A stretch of 31,011 bases of DNA from a virus. Below the pieces are notes generated by a model. The model made no database searches. It saw nothing but the letters and a program-made list of their open reading frames with translations, and was not told where the DNA came from. The DNA is taken from positions 1 to 31,011 of the IMG/VR virus record IMGVR_UViG_3300008450_000277. One strand, given 5' to 3'. A program made the position numbers and the translations under genes. Below are positions 15,392 to 23,326 of the stretch, one piece after another (positions within the stretch are counted from its first letter, which is position 1; the number at the start of each line of letters is the position of its first letter).

Positions 15392-15964
15392 ATGAAAAAA
15401 GAAGTAAGAGATTACACGATAGACGAAAGTGGAATACTTGGTGTCAATGCAATTTCACTTGTCGAATATCCAGCAATAGAAGTTGACTTCATTGCACTAT
15501 CCAAGAAGATTCAATTCAAAGCATACGATGAAGAAAAGCGTATAGTGTATGGAGCAGTAATCATTCCAGACCAACTCATCTATCGTGAAGATGAAGATGG
15601 CACACCATACTATGGCAGATTTTCTGCTGAAACAATCGAGAAAATAAGTCAAGAGTTCTTAATTCGCAATGCACACCACAACCACACAATCGAACACAAG
15701 TTCAGTGTGAATGGATTGGTGGTAGTTGAGAGTTGGCTCAAGCATTCAGATAATGACAAGTCAATATCTTTGGGCTTTGATAACTATCCCAATGGCACTT
15801 GGTTCATCGGAAGCAAAGTGATGAACGATGAAATATGGCAAGAGGTCAAGAAGGGAAGTGTGAAAGGTTTTTCACTGGAAGGTTTCTTCAACGAGAAAGT
15901 AGCATTAAGCAAGAATGAGCAATCGTTCTTACAAGAGTTCACATCTCTTCTGATGTGTGGTTAG
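15392..15964 (+). CDS. XkdF-like prohead protease
   Basis: The 190-residue protein has VNAISLVEYPAIEVDF at the start, GAVIIPDQLIYRED after an open loop, then NAHHNHTIEH and VVVESWLKH, and finally VKGFSLEGFF. This order matches the XkdF-like putative serine protease family found in phages. It precedes the scaffold and major capsid genes, where a prohead protease is expected. Candidate catalytic residues are the His cluster near 88-94 and the Ser of KGFSLEG, by analogy with the family; not proven. A strong terminator follows the stop. Confidence 0.75.
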   Translation: MKKEVRDYTIDESGILGVNAISLVEYPAIEVDFIALSKKIQFKAYDEEKRIVYGAVIIPDQLIYREDEDGTPYYGRFSAETIEKISQEFLIRNAHHNHTIEHKFSVNGLVVVESWLKHSDNDKSISLGFDNYPNGTWFIGSKVMNDEIWQEVKKGSVKGFSLEGFFNEKVALSKNEQSFLQEFTSLLMCG

Positions 15965-15988
15965 TATATAAGTTGTTTATGTGATTCT

Positions 15989-16020
15989 AAAAAGGGTGTC
16001 CAAACGTGGATGCCCTTTTT
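15989..16020 (+). terminator. Terminator-like hairpin between protease and scaffold genes
   Basis: AAAAAGGGTGTCCA (15989-16002) pairs with TGGATGCCCTTTTT (16007-16020) across 14 base pairs including two G-T pairs, with loop AACG. The right arm ends in five T residues, and the left in five A residues, so it may act in both directions. It is located 24 bases after the protease stop and would separate the tail/protease transcripts from the capsid genes. Confidence 0.85.
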
Positions 16021-16099
16021 GTTGTTGGCAATGTTGGTAACTGAATGATAGAATGCACAGACAAAAACTATAATAGTGCATAAAGTAATTTAAAAAAAA

Positions 16100-16696
16100 A
16101 TGAGCAAAACATTTATCGAAAAAGTTTCTGAACTTTTGAAGAAGCACGACATCAAAGGTGTGCAGCTATCGGAAGTTGTGGAGATTAAAATGTCAGCAGA
16201 AGGTAAATTAGCGGATGGAGAAACAACAGTAGCAACACCAAGCGACGAGTTTAGTGTAGGTGCTGAACTATACGTTATTGATGCTGACGGCAATCCACAA
16301 CCAGCACCAGATGGTGAACACACACTTGAGAACGGCACTATGTTAGTGACTGCAAATGGTGTTATCACTGAAGTAAAAGAAGCAGAACCAGCAGAAGAGG
16401 ATATGAGTGCAGAGATTGCATCTGTTATCTCGGCAATGGATAGCAAACTTGAAGAAATCAAGTCACAACTTGCAGAAGCAAAGACTGAACTTTCAAGTGT
16501 GAAGCAAGACCTTGCTGACAAAACAAAGCAACTTACAGATGCTAACGTGAAGATTGCAAATCTTTCAAAGAAGGCTTCTACTATTTCTGTAAAAGACGAA
16601 CAAGGTGCTGAAGTGAAAGCAGCAAATCTTTCAACAAAAAAACAAACAAAAGAAAAAACTGCTCTTGAAATTATCTTGAGCAAAAAATCAAAATAA
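16100..16696 (+). CDS. Scaffold-like capsid assembly protein
   Basis: The 198-residue protein has a beta-rich middle with GKLADGETTVATPSD, IDADGNPQPAPDGEHTLENG and VTANGVITEVKEA, a pattern seen next to major capsid genes in phages of Bacteroidota. A long coiled coil follows (about 110-155, MDSKLEEIKSQLAEAKTELS). The basic C-terminus (TKKQTKEKTALEIILSKKSK) would bind capsid protein, as in many scaffolds. The gene is four bases before the capsid gene. It starts after a TTTAAAAAAAA-ATG leader, a strong A-rich start context. Sequence pattern plus position support a scaffold role. Confidence 0.75.
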   Translation: MSKTFIEKVSELLKKHDIKGVQLSEVVEIKMSAEGKLADGETTVATPSDEFSVGAELYVIDADGNPQPAPDGEHTLENGTMLVTANGVITEVKEAEPAEEDMSAEIASVISAMDSKLEEIKSQLAEAKTELSSVKQDLADKTKQLTDANVKIANLSKKASTISVKDEQGAEVKAANLSTKKQTKEKTALEIILSKKSK

Positions 16697-16699
16697 GAA

Positions 16700-17647
16700 A
16701 TGGCTACATCATTAACAATAAGTTCACCAACTTACGCTGGGCAGTTAGCACTCCCATACATTCAAGCAGCAATCTTGTCTGCTGATACAATCGCAAATGG
16801 ATATGTTACGATTAAAGAAAATGTAAAGTACAAGCAAGTAATCAAAGTCCTTGCATCAAGCGGTCTTGTTACTGCTGCAACTTGTGACTTCACAACTGCT
16901 GGTACACTTACATTGACAGAAGTAGTTTTGACTACAACTGATTTGAACACCAACGTAGAATTGTGTAAGAAGCAATTTGTACAAGACTGGGAAGCATACA
17001 ACACTGGTGCTGGATTCATCAACGACCAAGTGCCAGTTGAGTTCGCTGACTTTATGCTTGCACATCTTGCATCAAAGATTGGTGAAGCTATCGAGTACAA
17101 CTTGTGGCAAGGTAACTTCGATGCTGCATCAAACAACTCAACTCCAACGTACACTGCATTCGATGGATTGCTTCGTAAGATTGACAACGCAAAGAGTGGT
17201 ACTCCAGACGTTGACTTCTCTGCTGCAACATCTGCATCAACGGTTATCGCACAGATGCAGTCTGTTCTTGCTGCTCTTCCATCTACATTGATTGGAAAGA
17301 CAGATACAGTGAAGTTGTATGTCAACAGAAAGACTGCACAATTCTATCGTCAAGCAATCAACGCATTGGGATATCAGTTCACTTATGCAGCGACTGAAAA
17401 CACACCATTGATGGTTGATGGATATTCAATCAATGTTTGTCCGGGCATTCCAGACTCTTGTATGGTTGCTGCTGAAATCGACAAGTTGATTGTTGGTACT
17501 GACTTGCTTTCTGATATGAACGAAGCAAAGGTTATCAATATGTCTGAAACTGATGGCTCTGACAACGTAAGAGTGCGTATGGCTTACAGATTTGGTACTG
17601 CAGTTGCAACTCCATCTGACATCGTAATTGGTTACGTTCAACCATAA
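16700..17647 (+). CDS. Major capsid protein
   Basis: The 315-residue protein follows the scaffold and is flanked by two terminators, with an A-rich start and no internal low-complexity run. It contains YAGQLALPYIQAAILSADTI near the start, VKYKQVIKVL, CKKQFVQDWEAY and FADFMLAHLASKIGEAIEYNLWQGN, and ends RMAYRFGTAVATPSDIVIGYV. This is the HK97-like layout of capsid proteins in Bacteroidota phages, with an E-loop-like N-arm and an A-domain at the end. No protease motif. Location right after scaffold and protease makes the assignment firm. Confidence 0.87.
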   Translation: MATSLTISSPTYAGQLALPYIQAAILSADTIANGYVTIKENVKYKQVIKVLASSGLVTAATCDFTTAGTLTLTEVVLTTTDLNTNVELCKKQFVQDWEAYNTGAGFINDQVPVEFADFMLAHLASKIGEAIEYNLWQGNFDAASNNSTPTYTAFDGLLRKIDNAKSGTPDVDFSAATSASTVIAQMQSVLAALPSTLIGKTDTVKLYVNRKTAQFYRQAINALGYQFTYAATENTPLMVDGYSINVCPGIPDSCMVAAEIDKLIVGTDLLSDMNEAKVINMSETDGSDNVRVRMAYRFGTAVATPSDIVIGYVQP

Positions 17648-17665
17648 TCATAATAATAATCATAT

Positions 17666-17697
17666 AAAGGGGTGGGTATAACTGCCCATCCCTTTTT
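17666..17697 (+). terminator. Rho-independent terminator after the major capsid gene
   Basis: AAAGGGGTGGG (17666-17676) pairs with CCCATCCCTTT (17685-17695) through 11 base pairs with one G-T, loop TATAACTG. Five T residues (17693-17697) end the hairpin. It begins 19 bases after the capsid stop codon. Together with the upstream hairpin it would give the scaffold-capsid pair an independently measured transcript. Confidence 0.88.
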
Positions 17698-17714
17698 ATT
17701 AAAACATAAAAAAA

Positions 17715-18254
17715 ATGAGTTGTAATTTAACAAGAGGATTCAAAGCACCTTGCAACGACACAATCGCTGGTATTAAAGCAATCTACTTTGGTGAATGGGA
17801 AGATATTTATGGTATCGCTACATTCGACGCATCATTTGAATTAGATACTTTGCCAACAATCACGCTATACAAGTATGAGCCACATCGCAATACTGGTTTC
17901 TGGAATGAAGAACCAGATACGAATGAGAATGGTTCTATCTTCTATAAGAATACGATTGGATTAACATTGAAAGGATTAACAATAATGAAGCAAGTCGAAT
18001 TGCAATCATTGTTGGCTGGTCGTTGGGTTGCATTCGTTCAAGACAATCAAGACAGAATTTGGGTTGTTGGGTACTGGGAAGGTTTAACTGGTATGGGTGG
18101 TAGCGCGAATGGTTCTACTGGCACTGCTAAAGGTGACTTGAATGGTTATACTATCACTCTTTATGGAGAGGATAAAAATCGTTCCGTGTATTGCTCGCAA
18201 TTTACAAGCGTTCCATTTGACAATTTCCCTGGTGTAACAGTTGACGATAACTAA
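17715..18254 (+). CDS. Tail tube (major tail) protein-like
   Basis: The 179-residue protein starts MSCNLTRGFKAPCNDTIAGIK, with two Cys as in tube-like proteins of Bacteroidota siphophages (CN..rGf..pC.d...GIK). Its C-terminal half is Gly/Thr/Asn-rich (GMGGSANGSTGTAKGDLNGYTITLYGEDK), the pattern of the last strands of a tube protein. Start context is ATAAAAAAA-ATG, a strong A-rich leader consistent with high expression. Its location between capsid and portal rather than with the tape measure is unusual, so a capsid-decorating role remains possible. Confidence 0.6.
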   Translation: MSCNLTRGFKAPCNDTIAGIKAIYFGEWEDIYGIATFDASFELDTLPTITLYKYEPHRNTGFWNEEPDTNENGSIFYKNTIGLTLKGLTIMKQVELQSLLAGRWVAFVQDNQDRIWVVGYWEGLTGMGGSANGSTGTAKGDLNGYTITLYGEDKNRSVYCSQFTSVPFDNFPGVTVDDN

Positions 18255-18262
18255 AGTATTTA

Positions 18263-18646
18263 ATGCAATACTTACAGAACAATACTTCAGAGCAGAAGTT
18301 GTACCTATCTTTGTTTGAAGGTAGGTACACACTTGCTGCTTTTTCTCATTATATGATAGGCTTCATTCACGAAGAAAATAGTAATGTTGGCGAATCACTT
18401 TATCAAGTGCCAACGATTGTGAGTGATGGCTCTCGATATACAGAGTTAGAAGTCACAACTATTGGATTGACTAATTCTGGAAGATATCGTTATATCGTGT
18501 ATGGGCAAAATAGCAGCAGTAATATTAATCCAGAAGATAATGCCGTTGTTGGCATTGTTGAAATTGGATATTTAGTCATTGGTACGGACACAGAATTTTA
18601 TGACGTGCCACAAAACACAATTTTAAATGACATCATTATCGAATAA
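18263..18646 (+). CDS. Hypothetical virion protein, 127 residues
   Basis: The 127-residue protein is beta-rich (QKLYLSLFEGRYTL, SRYTELEVTTIGLTNSGRYRYIVYGQ). It resembles small proteins that follow the tube-like protein in phages of Bacteroidota, where an immunoglobulin-like or jelly-roll-like domain is suspected. The gene begins eight bases after the tube-like gene ends and overlaps the portal start by 20 bases. A structural role is likely; no family name can be given. Confidence 0.6.
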   Translation: MQYLQNNTSEQKLYLSLFEGRYTLAAFSHYMIGFIHEENSNVGESLYQVPTIVSDGSRYTELEVTTIGLTNSGRYRYIVYGQNSSSNINPEDNAVVGIVEIGYLVIGTDTEFYDVPQNTILNDIIIE

Positions 18647-20624
18647 AGTAGCTGGTATTAATCTTGCGTCATATACGCAGATTGGTGCTGGTGAAAAGGA
18701 GAATCCAAAAGGTTGGATTGAATATGGAGATAAGAATCTTTATCCGCAATACTTGATTGAATTAAGTGAGCAGTCACCAGTTCACGGCTCACTTGTGCGT
18801 TCAATAAGTCAGATGATTGCTGGTAAGAAAATATATAGCAAGGACTTATCAGCTATTTCAATGATGAATAAACTTGGAATAGATGCAGCAATATCAAACA
18901 CTGCATACGACTTGACTTTACAAGGCGCGTTCTATTGGGAAGTAATTTGGTCATTGGATAAAACACAACCAGTAAAAGTCAACCATCTTCCAGCAGAATG
19001 TTGCAGATTATCATTTGACAAAGTAACTGGAGATGTCAATGGAATTTTTTATAGTAGGGATTGGTCTAATCTTCGAATGAAAAGAAACACACCACACTAC
19101 ATTCCATTGCTTGATGAAACAAAAAAGGAAACTCAAGGCAGACAAGTCAAGATTAAGTTCAAGAATAGCACGGATGCAAATTACTATTCAAAGGCAGATT
19201 ATATCGCTGCTATGAACTACATTGAGTTGTCAAGACAGATAGGTATTTTTCACGTCAACAATATCCAGAATGGTTTATTCCCATCTTTCGTAGTTAATAT
19301 GAATAATGGTGTTCCAGAAACGGATGAGGAGATGGATATCGAGAAAAGAAATATTGAGAAGAACGTAAGTGGAGCAGTTAATGCTGGTAAATTCTTAATC
19401 TTCTTCAACGAAAATAAAGAACGTGCAGCAGAGTTCATTCCATTCCCAACGAATGATGCGGACAAATTGTACGATATGCTGGAGCAGACTTGTACACGAC
19501 AGATAATGATTGCCCACAGAGTTACTTCACCATTGCTTTTTGGTATTCGAGATAGCAGCGGATTGGGCAGCAACAAAGATGAGATGGAAACGGCTCTGAA
19601 GATTTTTAATGAGCAAGTCATCGAACCATCGCAAAGAATGATTTGTGAATGTGCTGAAGAGATATTGCAACTTGCAAATGTTAGTGCTGATGTATTCATT
19701 GTAATGAACAACGAAGAAGTAAATGCTACTGATTCAAAAGTTGTAACTGCTGCTCCAGCTACTGCACAACCAGTCATAGATGGCGCGAAGATATCAAGTG
19801 CATTGGACGTTGTTGCTAAAGTGAAGGAAGGAATACTTACAGACCAACAAGCAATCATCTTCTTAATTCAATTCTTGCAGTTACCAGAAGAGGTCGCAAA
19901 GTCATTCTTCGTGAGTGATGGACAGATGGCAGTGCAAAAATTATCTGCTCATTTAAAAAAAAAAGTTGAGTTAGAATCTTCAGAAGATTGTTGCCAAACT
20001 GCTCCAACATTTACTAAAGAACAAGAGGACTTTTGGAAAAACAAATTATCTGGTATTGGTGAAATCGTTAATGAAGATGAGTGGGAATTAGTCTACGAAG
20101 AAGAAGTAGGAACATCACAAGAAGAAAACGACATCATCAAGAAGTTGGTCAACGTGAATATGGCTTATGGCAGTTATGCTAATCCAGACGAGAAGAGTGA
20201 CTGGGGTGATAGTGGACTATACAAGTTGCGCTACAAGTATTCTGAAAACATCAGCGCAGGTAGCAGAGATTTTTGTCGTGATATGGTAGGTCTTTCAAAG
20301 AGTGGAGTGGTATTCAGATATGAAGATATTGCACCTAATTCAGAAACAAATATGAGTGATGCTGGAGTGAATGGTCAGTTTGCACCACAAGGTGAAAACA
20401 CTTATGATATTTTTACTTACAAAGGTGGTTCGTATTGCCATCATAGCTGGTTGCGTAGAATTTATTTTAGAAAGAGAGAGAAGGGTAAATTCTTACCGAA
20501 CGATGGTCTTGCAAATGACGAAAGAGTGAAGGATTCAAACTTACCATTCTTGCCATCAAAAGGAAAAGAAAGCATTAGACCAATCAACACACCAAACAGA
20601 GGTTCACTAAAAAACATTGATTAA
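18627..20624 (+). CDS. Portal protein with an extra C-terminal domain
   Basis: Residues 1-430 read as a portal: SPVHGSLVRSISQMIAGKKI in the N-terminal region, then GAFYWEVIWSLDK, FHVNNIQNGLFPSF in the wing, and HRVTSPLLFGIRDSSGLGSN with an acidic ETALKIFNEQVIEPSQ clip/crown part. Residues about 455-665 form a second domain with SRDFCRDMVGLSKSGVVFRYEDI, then TYKGGSYCHHSWLRRIYFRKR and a PNRGSL end, a domain seen in phages of Bacteroidota. Between them is a run of ten A residues (codons LKKK, residues 443-446). The portal follows the capsid genes rather than preceding them. Confidence 0.78.
   Translation: MTSLSNKVAGINLASYTQIGAGEKENPKGWIEYGDKNLYPQYLIELSEQSPVHGSLVRSISQMIAGKKIYSKDLSAISMMNKLGIDAAISNTAYDLTLQGAFYWEVIWSLDKTQPVKVNHLPAECCRLSFDKVTGDVNGIFYSRDWSNLRMKRNTPHYIPLLDETKKETQGRQVKIKFKNSTDANYYSKADYIAAMNYIELSRQIGIFHVNNIQNGLFPSFVVNMNNGVPETDEEMDIEKRNIEKNVSGAVNAGKFLIFFNENKERAAEFIPFPTNDADKLYDMLEQTCTRQIMIAHRVTSPLLFGIRDSSGLGSNKDEMETALKIFNEQVIEPSQRMICECAEEILQLANVSADVFIVMNNEEVNATDSKVVTAAPATAQPVIDGAKISSALDVVAKVKEGILTDQQAIIFLIQFLQLPEEVAKSFFVSDGQMAVQKLSAHLKKKVELESSEDCCQTAPTFTKEQEDFWKNKLSGIGEIVNEDEWELVYEEEVGTSQEENDIIKKLVNVNMAYGSYANPDEKSDWGDSGLYKLRYKYSENISAGSRDFCRDMVGLSKSGVVFRYEDIAPNSETNMSDAGVNGQFAPQGENTYDIFTYKGGSYCHHSWLRRIYFRKREKGKFLPNDGLANDERVKDSNLPFLPSKGKESIRPINTPNRGSLKNID
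19955..19964 (+). promoter_or_regulatory. A10 run, candidate slippage site between portal domains
   Basis: Ten A residues are read as TTA AAA AAA AAA GTT in the portal gene. A -1 slip leads to AGT TGA, and a +1 slip to TTG AGT TAG, so any slippage ends translation within three codons. The outcome would be a portal of about 447 residues lacking the C-terminal domain. The run type (A AAA AAA) is an efficient slippery sequence in several bacteria. Confidence 0.4.
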
Positions 20625-20626
20625 AA

Positions 20627-21205
20627 ATGGCAGCAGAAATTTGTATCATAGACGAGAACTATGTAAAGAAATATACACAAGTGAATGATGCAGTTGATAG
20701 CAATAGAATCTATCAAGCAATCTACACTGCACAAGACTTGTCACTTGAACAATATCTTGGAACAGACTTGTGGAATAAGATAAAGAATGATAGTGCTGCT
20801 GGTACTATCAGTGGAAACTATCTTGCATTGCGTGATAACTACATTCGCAAAAGTTTGGTCTGGTGGGTTATGGTTCAGCTATTGCCATCTATGTATTATC
20901 GTTATGATAATGGTAGCTTGGTCAAAAAGAATAGCGACAATTCCGAAGTTATATTGCCATCTGAACTTGACAGACTAATTGCTGACGCAAGAGGCAAGGC
21001 ATTGTACTACACGCAGCGTATGGTTGACTATCTTTGCCATAACTCTTCTTTGTTTCCAGAGTATACCAGTAACGAATTTCCAGACAGACATCCAGTAAAG
21101 AATGTGAATGGTAGAAGCAAGATGGTATTCAGTACTGGCAATACTCCAACGAGCAGAAGTAGCAATGATGTTCGATTCACTAACCGATATCTAAATGGAT
21201 TCTAA
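20627..21205 (+). CDS. Head-tail adaptor-like protein (DUF6712 type)
   Basis: The 192-residue product is helical: IIDENYVKKYTQVNDAVDSNRI, YTAQDLSLEQYLGTDLWNKI, then IRKSLVWWVMVQLLPSMYYRY and IADARGKALYYTQRMVDYL. Such small helical proteins with a QDLslEqyLGt-like motif follow portal and capsid genes in phages of Bacteroidota and are listed as DUF6712-type virion proteins with adaptor-like folds. It begins two bases after the portal stop. Assignment from position and pattern. Confidence 0.65.
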   Translation: MAAEICIIDENYVKKYTQVNDAVDSNRIYQAIYTAQDLSLEQYLGTDLWNKIKNDSAAGTISGNYLALRDNYIRKSLVWWVMVQLLPSMYYRYDNGSLVKKNSDNSEVILPSELDRLIADARGKALYYTQRMVDYLCHNSSLFPEYTSNEFPDRHPVKNVNGRSKMVFSTGNTPTSRSSNDVRFTNRYLNGF

Positions 21206-21305
21206 AACAAACACAAGAACTAAAGGATTAAAGAAAAAGGTTGAAGCCAATCTCAAGGCATTCATCCAAAAAACAAAAGAGAGCAATGAAAGAAAACGGT
21301 CTTGA
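21195..21305 (+). CDS. Small basic ORF, 36 residues, bridging adaptor and holin genes
   Basis: The frame starts at ATG 21195, 11 bases inside the previous gene, and ends with TGA at 21303-21305, 20 bases inside the holin gene. The product, beginning MDSKTNTRTKGLKKK, is very basic. It fills the only gap in this stretch and would couple translation of the two neighbours. No family is known; it may be a real peptide or only a coupling device. Confidence 0.4.
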   Translation: MDSKTNTRTKGLKKKVEANLKAFIQKTKESNERKRS

Positions 21306-21774
21306 AATTTTCATTCCATATTTTGATGCGGTCAAGTATCAAGCAGCGTTCATCATCGCGTACACTTGGGCAACATTTGCATCATTTTTTGAAACGTACA
21401 TATTCAATGATTGGTCATTCCTTATCTATCTCGCAATCGTTGTGTTGATTGATACGATTCTTGGTATTTGGAGAGCATACAAGTACAATCAAATTTCATC
21501 TGCAAAGTTTGGTGGCTTCATCATCAAAGTTGTGTTGTATGGCTTATTCCTTGTGATGATTCACTCGTTGAGTAGCTTCAGCAATAGTGACTGGGGCAAG
21601 TATGTTTTCACTTACTTACAAGAGTTGTGCTTTGCTGCATTGTTGGTGCGTGAAGGAATTAGCATCATTGAAAATATCGGAGCAATAAAAAAAGATTTAA
21701 TACCAGTATGGATTCTGAAGCGATTAAAAGCATTTGATGAAACTGGCGAATATAAAATAGACAAAGATGCGTGA
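21286..21774 (+). CDS. Holin (phage holin family 4-like)
   Basis: The ATG at 21286 (MKENGLEIF) is preferred to a TTG at 21241. The 162-residue protein has membrane segments around AAFIIAYTWATFASFF, FLIYLAIVVLIDTILGIW, and GGFIIKVVLYGLFLVMI. The motif IDTILGIWRAYKYNQISSAKF is typical of the Phage_holin_4_1 family, as is the later REGISIIENIGAIKKDLIP. It precedes the amidase with an eight-base overlap, the classic lysis order. It should open the inner membrane for endolysin at the end of the cycle. Confidence 0.85.
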   Translation: MKENGLEIFIPYFDAVKYQAAFIIAYTWATFASFFETYIFNDWSFLIYLAIVVLIDTILGIWRAYKYNQISSAKFGGFIIKVVLYGLFLVMIHSLSSFSNSDWGKYVFTYLQELCFAALLVREGISIIENIGAIKKDLIPVWILKRLKAFDETGEYKIDKDA

Positions 21775-22177
21775 TATAAAATACATAGTAGTTCATTGTA
21801 CTGCCACACCACAAACAACGTCAATAGATAGCATCAAGCGTTATTGGCGTGAAGTAATGAAATGGCGTGACGTTGGTTATCACTTCATCTATCAACCAGA
21901 TGGTAAGGAAGTGCAACTGCTATCAATAGCACATCCATCTAATGGCGTGAAAGGTCACAATCACTATTCTATTCATCTTTCTTACATTGGTGGTGTAGAT
22001 AAATTTGGAAAGGCAGTTGACAACAGGACAGAAGCACAAAAGAAAAAGATGCTTGAAAGAATTATTGCGCTAAAGAAAATGTTTCCCAAAGCGATGATTC
22101 AAGGTCACAGAGATTTCGATGGAGTGAGCAAGGCTTGTCCATCATTTAATGCGATGGAAGAGTACAAACACTTATAA
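21767..22177 (+). CDS. Endolysin: N-acetylmuramoyl-L-alanine amidase (Amidase_2)
   Basis: The 136-residue single-domain enzyme resembles T7 lysozyme-type amidases. Zinc ligands are His10 (VVHCTAT), His114 (GHRD) and Cys124 (KACPSF), with Tyr38 (GYHFIY) and Lys122 as the likely catalytic pair. It has no signal peptide, so it depends on the holin for access. It cleaves the amide bond between MurNAc and L-Ala of peptidoglycan. The gene overlaps the holin by eight bases. Confidence 0.93.
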   Translation: MRDIKYIVVHCTATPQTTSIDSIKRYWREVMKWRDVGYHFIYQPDGKEVQLLSIAHPSNGVKGHNHYSIHLSYIGGVDKFGKAVDNRTEAQKKKMLERIIALKKMFPKAMIQGHRDFDGVSKACPSFNAMEEYKHL

Positions 22178-22178
22178 T

Positions 22179-23120
22179 ATGAACGATAACATTTGGACAA
22201 AGAGATTCGCTGAACATCCAGAACTGATTGGCGAATCAAACATCAAGTACCTGCAAAGACTTTCAAAAATATACAACACGAAAGTATCTAACGTGCGCTC
22301 TAAGTATCACTATCACGTTAGGATAAAGAAGCAGCATACAAAGAATGTGTACTTTGAGAAACTTCCAAAGTCATCAGCAACAGATAAGCATATTGTTGAG
22401 ATTGAAGGAAAGAAAGTTCTTTGTCTATATGATGTTCACGTTCCTTATCACGACATCAAAGCATTGCATTGTGCATTGAATGAAGGACTAAAAAGAAAAT
22501 GTGATACGATATTCTTGGGTGGTGATTGTGTTGATGCTTACGAGTTGAGCAGATTTGAAAAGGACAAGAGAAAGCGTAGCTGGAAGGATGAGATACAACT
22601 CACAAAACAATTCTTCTCGTTCTTGCGATACAAATTTCCATCGGCAAAAATCTATTATCTGTATGGAAATCACGACTTGAGATATCAAGCATACATCAGA
22701 AAGAATGCAAGTGCGCTGGATGGTATTGAAGCATTCGACTTCAAGAATTTATTTGACTTTGAAAGATTCGACATCATCGAGATTGACCCATTGGCTCACG
22801 CTAAATACAAGGGCTTATCTCTCGTTCACGGACACGAATGGGGTGGAAGTGTATTCAGTCCAGTCAATGTTGCGAGAGGTCTTTATATGAGAGCAAAAGC
22901 AAGTGCAATGTGTGGGCATTCACACCAGACATCAGAGCATACAGAAAGAGATATCAATGGCAAGATGACAACCTGCTGGTCAGTTGGATGTTTGAGTGAG
23001 ATAAGACCAGACTATTCAAAGTTCGCAAAGTACAATCACGGATTTGCAATTATAGAAAGCAAAGGAAGTGATAAGTATCACGTCACTAATTACAGAATTG
23101 AAAACGGAAACATCTTATAA
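22179..23120 (+). CDS. Calcineurin-like metallophosphoesterase
   Basis: The ATG at 22179 directly follows the amidase stop and is preferred to a start inside that gene. The 313-residue protein has the full metallophosphoesterase set: DVH (85-87), GGD (114-116), GNHD (163-166), HGHE (217-220) and GHSH (246-249). An N-terminal 50-residue basic segment may be an HTH-like DNA-binding extension (IKYLQRLSKIYNTKVSNVRSKYHY). Phage enzymes of this kind may act on nucleotides, DNA or 2'3' cyclic ends; the substrate cannot be told. Its place after the lysis genes is not informative. Confidence 0.88.
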   Translation: MNDNIWTKRFAEHPELIGESNIKYLQRLSKIYNTKVSNVRSKYHYHVRIKKQHTKNVYFEKLPKSSATDKHIVEIEGKKVLCLYDVHVPYHDIKALHCALNEGLKRKCDTIFLGGDCVDAYELSRFEKDKRKRSWKDEIQLTKQFFSFLRYKFPSAKIYYLYGNHDLRYQAYIRKNASALDGIEAFDFKNLFDFERFDIIEIDPLAHAKYKGLSLVHGHEWGGSVFSPVNVARGLYMRAKASAMCGHSHQTSEHTERDINGKMTTCWSVGCLSEIRPDYSKFAKYNHGFAIIESKGSDKYHVTNYRIENGNIL

Positions 23121-23122
23121 CT

Positions 23123-23326
23123 ATGTGGTCATACGAAATAGAAGTGAAGTTTAAAATAGGTCAGATAGTGTATCTGAAAACAGATGCAGAAAAAAATGCT
23201 TATGTAGTTGTTGGCTACACTATTCGAGAAGCACAAGTGAAATATCTTTTGAGATGCAATGAATTTGAAGGAGAGTTCTTGAATATGGAGATTGATGCCA
23301 ACAATATGGGCATATCAGCGAACTAA
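23123..23326 (+). CDS. Small hypothetical protein, last gene of the plus-strand block
   Basis: The 67-residue product begins MWSYEIEVKFKIGQIVYLKTD, followed by VVVGYTIREAQVKYLLRC. The beta-rich pattern resembles small SH3-like proteins in phages that begin with F.iGq.Vylk.D and include Y.vr. It begins two bases after the phosphoesterase stop. Its end overlaps the convergent spanin-like gene by 12 bases. No precise function. Confidence 0.65.
   Translation: MWSYEIEVKFKIGQIVYLKTDAEKNAYVVVGYTIREAQVKYLLRCNEFEGEFLNMEIDANNMGISAN

Noticed and set aside
16090-16683. Long minus-strand frame opposite the scaffold gene (197 codons)
   Set aside because: Ser/Ala/Phe-rich shadow of a well-supported coding strand; the same holds for minus-strand frames at 16762-17325, 19250-19858 and 13545-14069.
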